From contig CAUYUJ010017649.1 of the NCBI GenBank assembly GCA_963575745.1, forward strand, positions 739,313 through 803,312: a stretch of DNA of 64,000 nt, in the 5' to 3' direction. Source of the DNA: Prorocentrum cordatum. Its lineage: Eukaryota; Sar; Dinophyceae; Prorocentrales; Prorocentraceae. How positions within the stretch are numbered: position 1 is the stretch's first letter; each line of letters begins with the position of its first letter. The notes beneath the pieces were generated by a model. The model was given only the letters and a program-made list of their open reading frames with translations, did not search any database and was not told the DNA's origin. Both the position numbers and the translations under genes were made by a program. Of this stretch, positions 56,230-64,000 are shown piece after piece.

Positions 56230-56640
56230 CCCAACTGGCTTCGGAGCCACCAAAGATCGCCCCCGACATGTCCAAATCAGTCGAGGCGATGAGCTGGTGA
56301 GTGATGTCCGCCTTCTCGTTGGTCGTTTCCGATGTACTTCCTACGCCTCAGGAAGCCTGAAGATCGTCCAGGAGAACCCCACAAAGGCGCAATCAGTGCT
56401 CTCAGACAGCCTCAAGAGAGCCCAGAGGCGCGCCCAATAACGCCCCATGAGCATCCTGGGAGGGATCCAAAATTGGATGTTTCGGGTGCGGGCACGGGGA
56501 TCATACTTAACGTTGCCTCTTTGTTATCGACGGCCTCCACGATGGCCCCAGAAGAACTATTAACAACAAAAAAGGAAGAAGCCCCAAAAAGTCAACAAAA
56601 CAAACAATAAACTCCAAGATTTGCCCAAGAGGTTCCCAAA
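56230..56640 (+). repeat. CCAAGATGGC-family element with core
   Basis: Core at about 56300-56350 (TCCGCCTTCTCGTTGGTCG, TTTCCGATG, GCCTCAGGAAGCC) followed by weakly periodic CAAGAG words. Confidence 0.6.
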
Positions 56641-57587
56641 ATCACCAGACATGGCCCCTCTGCCCCAGTAGATGCTTATCTGCATCCCTCCCCCCGACAA
56701 CTTCCCCGGGCATCGTTTCTGGACGAGTTGGTGTGGATACGCGGGCTTTCAAAACTCACGCGACGAATCTCACGCCACTTGGGCACGAGCGCGCGGAGCC
56801 TATCTTTACGAGCTAGCTGCGAACTCAAGCTTGGCAGCCTACAGGCAATCATGGATGAACCTGCGCGGCCAAAAAACACACGCAAACGAAACTGCCGAAG
56901 ATGACACGCGCATTGACGTGAAAAGCCGCACACCGCCCAGCACGGTCGCACCCCATGTTAACTTGAAACCGAACTGCAGGGAGGTAACACGCGGAAACGG
57001 CACCGAACGCTCAGATCGGACAGACGAGACGCCTGCGACGTCTGCAGACAGACGCTGGACGAGCGCGCTCGGCCATCGTCCACCAGCCTGCCTTGCATCC
57101 AGGAACGCCCATGGACGCAACAGGCCCCATGTCACCGAGATGACGACAGTTCGTCTCCAGGACGTGCCCGCGCACACTTGAGAATGCAATCCCCTGCTGC
57201 CGCCCCTGCCGCGGGCCCACCGTCCGCGCCTGCGGCCGCACCCTCACCGGCAGCGACGTCGACGACATCGGGCCAAAAAGTGGCACGCCCCTCGCCTCCA
57301 GGACACCACGTCCCCATCGCCATGGCGCCCTCACCCGCGTAAAACGGATACACCTCCATGCTCGTGGCTCAATGGTCGCGCTGGACATCTTCGCGACCCG
57401 CGCAACGCGCCCCATTCGCCCAGCACGCCCAGACCACGATCCCATTGCATGACAGCACCCAGGCGCCATGCGAGCGGTTGCAATCAGCCCACACAGGATT
57501 CGGAAGGTCATCTCAGGCCGCTTCCTGACGCGACTTGGTCACAAGTTTGAACGATGACAGTTCCGAGCGCGGACTCGAGCACCCTGC
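56641..57587. other. spacer without recognised gene
   Basis: Unique DNA of moderate GC with natural-looking but unrecognised frames. Confidence 0.4.
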
Positions 57588-57932
57588 CTAAACCGCCCCG
57601 AGGCGCGGCAGCGCGCCAGGGCCCGTCGCCCTCGGCTTCGGCCCCCGCAACCTGCACGCCCTGCCCTCCTGGAGCACGGGGAATTCCAGCCCCGTGCGGC
57701 GAAGGCACACTGCGACGAGCTCACCAGCGGTCGGACATTTCTTGGTCGCGCCATCCGTACGATAATGCGACACTGTGACACTCCTCGCACCTAGGAACAC
57801 GACTTCAAGCGAGAAAGGCAAGGGACCCGACGCCCAGTCGCCAGGCATCCGCACTCCAGTCGGCGCGTCGTGACGGCGTTGAGGCGGCGCGCCCTCGACG
57901 AAGGCACCACTCTGAATTTCAAAATGGATCAT
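57588..57932 (-). CDS. hypothetical ORF downstream of the retroelement
   Basis: 114 codons starting MIHFEIQSGAFVEGAPPQRR, continuing LPFSLEVVFLGARSVTVSHY. Composition looks natural for the first 90 residues. No family recognised. It lies just beyond the 3' repeat of the retroelement on the same strand; no evidence it belongs to it. Confidence 0.3.
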   Translation of the reverse strand: MIHFEIQSGAFVEGAPPQRRHDAPTGVRMPGDWASGPLPFSLEVVFLGARSVTVSHYRTDGATKKCPTAGELVAVCLRRTGLEFPVLQEGRACRLRGPKPRATGPGALPRLGAV

Positions 57933-58086
57933 AATCCACTCGGCTGAGCAGCAAAGCGGATGCAGAGTGATTCTAACCCTTCTGAAATAATTCGAGTTGG
58001 AAGCCGATCACAAAACTCTCGAAGCTGTACATCAAAGCTTCTGACGCTGCTGAATCGTTTCGCGCGAACGAGAGCTCTGCAGCTGC

Positions 58087-58270
58087 CCCATAGGTCTCCA
58101 TTGCGGCGACGCTCGACAGCGATGCCACCCAAGAGGGAAGGACGGCACCCAATCAGCGTTGGGTGAGGCCGCGGCCGGACGCTCCCCGAGCCGAATTGCC
58201 GACCCGCCACGTCGACCGACGCTGGCGGGTGGCGCGTCAGGGCGCCAGCCGAAGCACATGGGTACCATAC
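58087..58270 (-). repeat. retroelement terminal direct repeat, distal copy (B2)
   Basis: About 184 bp, roughly 96% identical to 58951-59135. Shared TCTCCATTGCGGCGACGCTC and GACCGACGCTGGCGGGTGGC. Confidence 0.9.
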
Positions 58271-58700
58271 TCCCCTCGAGGGTGGTGGGAGGGAGAAAAC
58301 GAAACCGCGACCGCGGACGCGTCCGCCGCACTATGGCGAAAGGACACGCCGCGCGTCGCCCCAGAGGTCAACCAAAGCTGTGCTATGACAAGCAGAGGAT
58401 ACACCCTGGGCGGACGCCGTACCCCCAGAGTGCCACTATTGGCAGGTAGGGCGCCACATGCATGACCGGGTACTTGAAGCACATGGGTACCATACTCCCC
58501 TCGAGGGTGGTGGGAGGGAGAAAACGAAACCGCGACCGCGGACGCGTCCGCCGCACTATGGCGAAAGGACACGCCGCGCGTCGCCCCAGAGGTCAACCAA
58601 AGCTGTGCTATGACAAGCAGAGGATACACCCTGGGCGGACGCCGTACCCCCAGAGTGCCACTATTGGCAGGTAGGGCGCCACATGCATGACCAGGCACTT
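58251..58700 (-). repeat. 225-bp tandem duplication in the retroelement tail
   Basis: 58251-58475 and 58476-58700 differ at only two positions near the end. 225 is 75 codons, so a 187-codon minus-strand frame (58800-58237) reads through both. Recent duplication; the frame has no recognised domain. Confidence 0.95.
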
Positions 58701-58910
58701 GATATCCAGCCCCGCGGCCGGGCGACAGAGTGGAGACGACGCGACCGGGCGCGGAGGCGAGGAGAGCAGGAGAGGACCCCAACGCAGAGCCGCGCGGCAC
58801 GCGAGCAAGCCCGCGCGGGCGCCAGGCCCGCCCGAAGGAACGGCGCGTGGCGGGTGGTCACGCAGCCGCCCGCCGTCGCGCTCTACGACGCCGGCGGGGC
58901 GCTTCCCCCG

Positions 58911-61202
58911 CTACTGTCGACTTATGACTTGCAATAACAAGATATTACTGCCCGATAAGTCTCCATTGCGGCGACGCTCGACAGCGATGCCACCCAAGAG
59001 AGAAGGACGGCACCCAATCAGCGTCGGGCGAGGCCGCGGCCGGACGCTCCCCGACCCGAATTGCCGACCCGCCACGTCGACCGACGCTGGCGGGTGGCGC
59101 GTCAGGGCGCCAGCCGAAGCACATGGGAACCATACCCACCGCCGCGGTCCCAGGTGCTGAGGCCGACGCGCTGCCCCCGCGGGCCCGCGACACCCAGCGG
59201 GCCCGCGAGACCCAATGCCAGGCAGGGACACGGACGCAGAACCGCAGCACTCGAGGGAGCGGGCGTCGCAGCCCGCGAGCGAGAGAGCGCGGCGGGGACC
59301 GGGCGAGACCGAGACCGCGCAGGCCAAACGCTTGGCGTCGCTGGACGCCGCAGGAACTCCTGCCTCTGGCTCGTCGTCGCTGGACGACGCGGCGAAATGC
59401 GCTTCGGCGATGGCCTGGCGCTCCAACTTCTTGACGTCAAGATATCGCATCCATGCCAGCATCTGCCAGTCGCCGGCTTTGAGGATATCGGTCACACGAC
59501 CGCCGAATGCGACGATGTCCTCAGCGTGGCCCCTTCTGAACGAGTGGGTACCGTAGGCGTCGGCGTTGCCTATGCCCACGTGACGCAGCGCTGCTCTGAG
59601 CGCATGGCGGACGCTCCCGGCGCACCAGCCAGCCCACGGGGCGTCACCTTCGGGCCGAGAATTCAGCCACGCGCCCAAGGCGTGCACAGGGCACGTGGCG
59701 CGAGAACGACTGCACCAGCACTCGCGCACGATCGTCGACCGCGTCTCGCGATTCTCCCGTCTGGCGAGAGAAAGAACGGCGGTCTCCTCGTCAATGAACA
59801 GACCGGCGCGCAACTGTGAGGCCTCGGTCAGCGAGGCGGCACGCTGGATGATGAGCGCTTCGGAAGGTAGACGAAGAAGGAACGCAAAGGGCACAACGAA
59901 AAGCATGCCCAGGCCGCTTTCCGCTGGCAACGCACCTGGGCGCTCCAGCAGCCGCTCAAGCAGAGCCAAGCGGATTGCCATGCGTGGCCGTGCGGACCAT
60001 CCTGACCGCTTCTCGATGGCCAGCTGCGCCCCGGCCAGTGACGCGCGCGTGAACGCCGCGCCCGACGCCCGCGCGACGCTGCAGGCTTTCTTGAGGTGAG
60101 AAAGATAATTGCAGAACGTTGCCCGACAGCGAAACGTTGTTGACCAGAGAACGAGGCCGTCAACTGACGGCGGAAGTTCGCTGCCCCTGCGCTGCAATAC
60201 TTCCCTCGCGAACCTCACCCAGCATTCATCGCTGCTGCTGAATTGCGGGATCGACCGAGGGCACGACCCGAGCAGAGCGCTGATACGAGCCGCCTGCGCC
60301 CACGCACGCCCCTCCGCGGGCGAGGCGATAGCGGCGCGCGCTCGCGCGATCTCGCTGCGAGGGACGCCCATCTGGCGCTCGAAGCCAGACAACGCTGCCC
60401 GAATGGATTGGCGCACACACGCAACGGAATCCACCGCTTTGCTGCGGCTGCGCCGACGTCGGGCCCGCAGCCCGGCCGGCGGTGGTCCCGGAGGCGGCAC
60501 GGGCCTCGGACCGCCCTGCGCACGCGGCAACGAAACCAGCTGCTGCGCGCGGACCGCGTACCCGGCGAAACAACCGCGGCGACGCGCCGCGCGAGGTGGC
60601 CGGGGCCGCGCGCCCCGAGTGCTCGACGACGAAGGCTCGGAGCTAGATGACCCACCAGACGGGGAGCTGTCCCCGGCCGCGCGGCACCGGCGATCCCCAG
60701 CCCGGTGGCCTGGCGAACCGCCGCGCGCGACCGGCGTCGAGCCGACTCTGGGCGCGCAACCGTCTTCTTCCGCACACGTGACACGGCAACAAACGGCCCG
60801 GTGACCTGCGACGCCGTCGCGGCGACGCCGGATGATACGCGGACAAAAAACAAAACGAAACAAAAAACAACAAAAAAAAAAAAAGAAAAAAAAAAAACGG
60901 GGCGCGGGAAGCCTTCCGCGATGGGAGCACTCCGACCCACCCTTGACACGTGAGCCACACAGCGACCTCACGGAATTTGCCAGGCGAGCCTGGCGCGACC
61001 GCTTGCAGCGCGCGCGCCCGCCCGACTGCGGCAGCAGCTGCCGCGGGGCACTCTCGGCAGTGGCCAAGAGGTGGGCACCACCCAGAAAAACCTCGAATTG
61101 CGCACCCTCGAGATGCCGCATCGCCCTTGTCCCGTTAGACCACAGACAAGAGCAAACCGCGACAATCTGATCGCGCGGCACATCGCCCAGCGCTTCGCAC
61201 AA
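58911..61202 (-). CDS. tyrosine recombinase of the retroelement
   Basis: 763-codon open frame. The C-terminal half is a tyrosine recombinase with a complete catalytic set: Arg444 (FLLRLPSEAL), His553-x-x-Arg556 (THSFRRG), Trp579 in the H/W position (GDWQ) and nucleophile Tyr587 (MRYLD). A core-binding domain precedes (about 265-430, CRATFCNYLSHLKKACSVAR). Residues 1-260 are doubtful. They include a poly-Phe run from a T-rich tract (60898-60860) and low-complexity Ser/Arg/Pro, so the real start is probably internal or at a splice site. The last 60 residues lie in direct repeat B1. In YR elements this enzyme joins the circular cDNA to the target. It is the only part of the element with an undamaged frame. 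Confidence 0.85.
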   Translation of the reverse strand: MCEALGDVPRDQIVAVCSCLWSNGTRAMRHLEGAQFEVFLGGAHLLATAESAPRQLLPQSGGRARCKRSRQARLANSVRSLCGSRVKGGSECSHRGRLPAPRFFFFFFFFCCFLFRFVFCPRIIRRRRDGVAGHRAVCCRVTCAEEDGCAPRVGSTPVARGGSPGHRAGDRRCRAAGDSSPSGGSSSSEPSSSSTRGARPRPPRAARRRGCFAGYAVRAQQLVSLPRAQGGPRPVPPPGPPPAGLRARRRRSRSKAVDSVACVRQSIRAALSGFERQMGVPRSEIARARAAIASPAEGRAWAQAARISALLGSCPRSIPQFSSSDECWVRFAREVLQRRGSELPPSVDGLVLWSTTFRCRATFCNYLSHLKKACSVARASGAAFTRASLAGAQLAIEKRSGWSARPRMAIRLALLERLLERPGALPAESGLGMLFVVPFAFLLRLPSEALIIQRAASLTEASQLRAGLFIDEETAVLSLARRENRETRSTIVRECWCSRSRATCPVHALGAWLNSRPEGDAPWAGWCAGSVRHALRAALRHVGIGNADAYGTHSFRRGHAEDIVAFGGRVTDILKAGDWQMLAWMRYLDVKKLERQAIAEAHFAASSSDDEPEAGVPAASSDAKRLACAVSVSPGPRRALSLAGCDARSLECCGSASVSLPGIGSRGPAGCRGPAGAARRPQHLGPRRWVWFPCASAGALTRHPPASVDVAGRQFGSGSVRPRPRPTLIGCRPSLLGGIAVERRRNGDLSGSNILLLQVISRQ
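58951..59135 (-). repeat. retroelement direct repeat, proximal copy (B1)
   Basis: Partner of 58087-58270, spaced 864-865 bp. Overlaps the recombinase C-terminus, as B1 commonly does in Ngaro-type elements. Confidence 0.9.
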
Positions 61203-61253
61203 CTGAGCCTCGAGCGTCTCGCAAAACGCGCGTCCAGAAGATTCGCTCGCCCT

Positions 61254-63342
61254 TCACTTGCAATGAGCGCGGGCGTCGCTCTGCCCGGAGCTCAACGCGC
61301 GGCCGACGCCGGCGGCGAAGACGTTCAACGCCCCCCTTGCTTGTTCGCGGCCAGCGCGAAGCCGCTCACAAACACGCAAACCAGCCCGACGCGGCCAAGA
61401 GCACCGCCGCTCGCGCCTCGCGCCCCCTTTCATTGGCCACGGGACGCGCGCTGGCGCGCGCCACTGCGTGCCACAGGGAAGAAACGCAGAAACATCATTG
61501 AAATTGCGAAGCGCTTCAAACCAGCGCGGGTTCTCCTCGGAGGCGCGGGCCCGCAGAAGAAGAGAGCATTGGCCCCGGCTGGGCAGGTCTGCGATGTTGG
61601 CCTCTGTAGGCACTCGCAAAAACCACGCGTCGGCGTCACGCACGGCCAGCTGGAGACAGACGGCGCGCACCAGGCGCGCGTGATCGGACGCCTTGGCGCC
61701 CGCCCGGCGCAGCGAGCACTCTGCGCCGACGTTGCCCGAGTAAATGCGGATAGGACGGCCGCGCACGTGATGCGCAAATCTTGAGAGGCCGAGGGAAACT
61801 GCGGCAAGCTCCAGAGCCATGATTTGCGCGTCCGAGCGCATGGCGAGCGCTCCCTCCAGTTCTTTTGGAGGCGGTGCGTCGACCCAGAACAGGCGGCCGT
61901 TTATCGACAGCACGGCCGCCAGGCGCGCCGAATTCGAGGCGGCGTCGGCGAGCAGCACGCACGCGCGATCTCCCCGCGGCGCGACGGAGGGGCGCCACGG
62001 GATGACGCGCCACATCCGGAGCCTGAACACTTGTAGCCACCATGACAAAGCAACTAAAAGTTCATCCCCGACGCGGCCGCTGCGGTTGTGCTCCCGAGCG
62101 TAGAGAGGGCACAACATTGCGCGGTCGAGCCTATTCCACACACACACACTGGCACGTCCGCGCGAGCGCACCGGCGAGCTTTGCTGCTTCGCCGGCTGGC
62201 AGCGACCGCGACTCGATCGCGCTGTTGCACCGGGCGCACCACTTCGCAAACTTCTTCTTAAGGCACGGCCACAGCGTAACTTGGCCGGGCGAGCAGTGAT
62301 AGACAATGCCCAGAACCGTAACACGCGAGCCACATTCGAGCTTTCCCTCCGCGACTGCCGATTCGCCAAAAAGATCGCCCGTACCAGGCGCGCAAACGCG
62401 CGCATGAAATGCCCGGCGGATACCTCGCGCCCGGCGCCGAAGAAATCGTCAACATAACGCGCGATCGGTAGACGCAGAATTCTCCTTGCAATGCACAGGA
62501 GTGCCGCGCCCATCCGATTCCAACCGTGGACCGATGCCACTGAACCGAACGGCAGTCCGATGTGCGTCGAAATGACCGGGTGCCCGTTGTGCGCGAAGAC
62601 CGAGGTAGCCGCCGGGGCGAACTGGCAGGCGCCTGCGCGCTGCATCAATGTCAGCCTGAAAGATCGCGGGACAAACGCCCGCTGCAGATTGAAACGTTTG
62701 TGAGAAGTGCAATGAAGGTGTCCGCGCCATCGACGCCCAACTTCCCGTTGGTGCAGACGCACGCGTTGGCGCCGCTCCTGGACATCTCGTCTACGGCGCG
62801 GATCTTCACGGATCCGTCGCGGTGGTCGCCCTGACGTGACGCACGGCGAAGCGCTTCGCCCACCGCCCGCGCGCCTCCTGCCCCGGCGCGGGCGCGACTG
62901 GCGGGGCCACGCGACCGCGCTCCGCATCGGCGCGCGTGGGTGCGAGCAATTCAGCGGACAGCGGATCCTCGCGCAGCGTGCGCAGGACCTCAGCGTTATG
63001 CTCTGGCGCGGTTCGCCACAAATCATGAGCGGACTCTGCGGCTCCCACGCGAAATGGCGCGCCGTCGCCGGTGAACGGCAGCTCGCCGAGAATCGGAAAA
63101 TCGGCACGCAACGATTCGACCACCGCGGGGTCTGCATGCGCCGCCTCACTCAGAAGTTCGGCCAGCAATGGAACGTTCACGTTCTCGATAAGCCGGCTGA
63201 CGGCGCTGTCGGCTGCGCCGCTGCGCCAACATTTCGAGGAGCCAGAGCGCTCGAGCTCGCGCCCCCTGGCCTCGATGCGCGATCCACGGTCCTCTCGGCT
63301 CCCCAGCGGATGGCTTCTTGCAAATCCGGCGCCAGATCGCAC
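61254..63342 (-). pseudogene. reverse transcriptase-RNase H of the retroelement, frame-broken
   Basis: N-terminal part in one frame (63342 to about 62815: NVPLLAELLSEAAHADPAVV, LRADFPILGELPF). Then a second frame to about 62690 (VKIRAVDEMSRSGANACVCT). A third carries motif A (IFQADIDAARRRLPVRP, about 62660). The long fourth frame holds motif B (STHIGLPFGSVASVHGWNR) and motif C YVDDFF (about 62456-62439). RNase H follows: Asp402 (LLADAASNS), Glu447 (ALELAAV), Asp521 (NIADLPSRG) in the 63149-61254 frame. The third catalytic Asp is replaced in IYSGNVGAE (Gly472). Three frame changes and this substitution make autonomous activity unlikely. Confidence 0.85.
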
Positions 63343-63415
63343 CGCGCATCAGCGGGCGCTCACGACGCCTATACAAATGGTACCCGTTCACTGGGAGCTG
63401 GCGGTAAACCGTCAA

Positions 63416-63571
63416 CCCTGGTTACCCCCGGGAACTCGCGCAGATTCCTCGTACAATGCGGGCGCGGCAATCTCGCATTGCGCGCGCGAGGGCGCGGTCT
63501 CATGGAGGACGACGTGGAGGAGAAGGAGTCAGGAGAAAGCATCTCTGGGAAAAAAGAATACGAATAGATTT
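63416..63571. other. spacer upstream of the retroelement
   Basis: Nothing recognised; no A1 repeat matching 58271-58950 is seen. Confidence 0.4.
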
Positions 63572-64000
63572 CAAACAGCTATGTAGCTCATCTCCAGCTC
63601 AAGTTAAGTCAAGAAAACTATAAACCATCTCTGAGAGAAAAAAAGTTTTCGAACCCAGCTCTGATAGCAGACCGAGTTCAGACGTCTAGATACTTTGGAC
63701 TAGCGCGCCTGATGATTTCCTTCTGATTGCTGTGCCAAACAGCTCTGCAGCTCGTGTGCAGCTGCAGTCTAGTCGAGAAACGCATCACCAGCTCTAAAAA
63801 TTAGTAGGGTACGAACAGTTCTTCGGACCGAGCTTTGATAGCAGACCGAGTTTAGGCGTCTAGATACTTCAAGCAGCGTGTATGATGATTTCCTTCCGAT
63901 TACTGTGCCAAACAGCTCTGTAACTCATCTGCAGCTCGAGTTAAGTCCAGAAAACCATCAACTGACGGTTCTAGATTGATGAGGTGTGCCCACCAGCTCT
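63572..64000 (+). repeat. satellite of about 164-173 bp, runs off the window
   Basis: CAAACAGCT starts at 63572, 63736 and 63909. Units share GATAGCAGACCGAGTT, GGCGTCTAGATACTT (or ACG), TGATGATTTCCTTC and GATTNCTGTGC. At least 2.5 copies, AT-richer than the retroelement beside it. Confidence 0.9.

Larger units (their letters stand above)
58087..63415 (-). mobile_element. tyrosine-recombinase retrotransposon (DIRS/Ngaro-like)
   Basis: Minus-strand order: RT, RNase H, tyrosine recombinase, then a 3' region with direct repeats B1 (59135-58951) and B2 (58270-58087) enclosing about 680 bp. RT-RH-YR order with a B1-A2-B2 tail matches Ngaro-type YR retrotransposons. These integrate through a circular intermediate and leave no target duplication. 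The matching A1 repeat was not found upstream in the window. The 5' limit is a guess (end of the N-terminal frame). Confidence 0.8.

Noticed and set aside
63416-64000. A1 repeat of the retroelement in the upstream satellite
   Set aside because: The satellite shares no recognisable sequence with the A2 region at 58271-58950.

Overview
The window reads as dinoflagellate nuclear DNA: GC-rich, very gene-poor, and built mostly from simple repeats, minisatellites and small inverted-repeat elements, with a few recognisable but mostly damaged genes. The strongest organism marker is a spliced-leader relic on the minus strand at 36022-36001. It matches the 22-nt dinoflagellate spliced leader at 21 of 22 positions and lies 38 nt upstream of the ATG of a gene for an RCC1-like repeat protein. 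A Ulp1/C48-like peptidase relic, an intron that looks like an introner, and a tyrosine-recombinase retrotransposon fit the same picture. The species cannot be fixed from sequence alone; the base composition suits a GC-rich genus such as Prorocentrum or Polarella.

Layout. 1-5.2 kb: triplet arrays (ACT, CAT, CAC, CCT) in different states of decay, with one unique island carrying a 117-bp direct duplication. 5.2-8.4 kb: a minus-strand MATE transporter copy, broken by four inferred frame changes and a stop, holding a 166-bp inverted-repeat intron. 8.4-18 kb: CCT, GAC, CTG and CA microsatellites, a pentanucleotide block, a minisatellite of about 90 bp, and the first clusters of the CCAAGATGGC periodic family. 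18-23 kb: an AT-richer family of 21-bp repeats, split by a 1-kb foldback element and a 69-nt poly(A); the Ulp1-like relic lies inside this zone. 23-31 kb: several MITE-like elements and dispersed repeats. 32-41 kb: long CAT/CCT arrays, more CCAAGATGGC clusters, the RCC1-like retrogene and a degenerate satellite of about 115 bp. 41-45.6 kb: CATA arrays, a 12-bp minisatellite and a regular 76-bp satellite. 46-57 kb: CCT, GAC and GGA arrays, a nested MITE pair, and 10-bp and 53-bp mosaics. 58-63.4 kb: a minus-strand DIRS/Ngaro-type retroelement with split direct repeats. 63.57 kb to the end: a satellite of about 170 bp.

Two themes run through the window. The first is recycling: genes copied back from trans-spliced mRNA and a retroelement with its own recombinase. 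The second is periodicity near the DNA helical repeat. The GC-rich CCAAGATGGC family (10-11 bp steps, mean about 10.6), the AT-richer 21-bp family and the 10-bp CCTCCTGGGG blocks together cover several kilobases. Small inverted-repeat elements interrupt these arrays and a gene, in two cases with a visible empty site.

No rRNA, tRNA, CRISPR array or bacterial-type operon signal was seen. Most long open frames are translations of repeats and are not called as genes.
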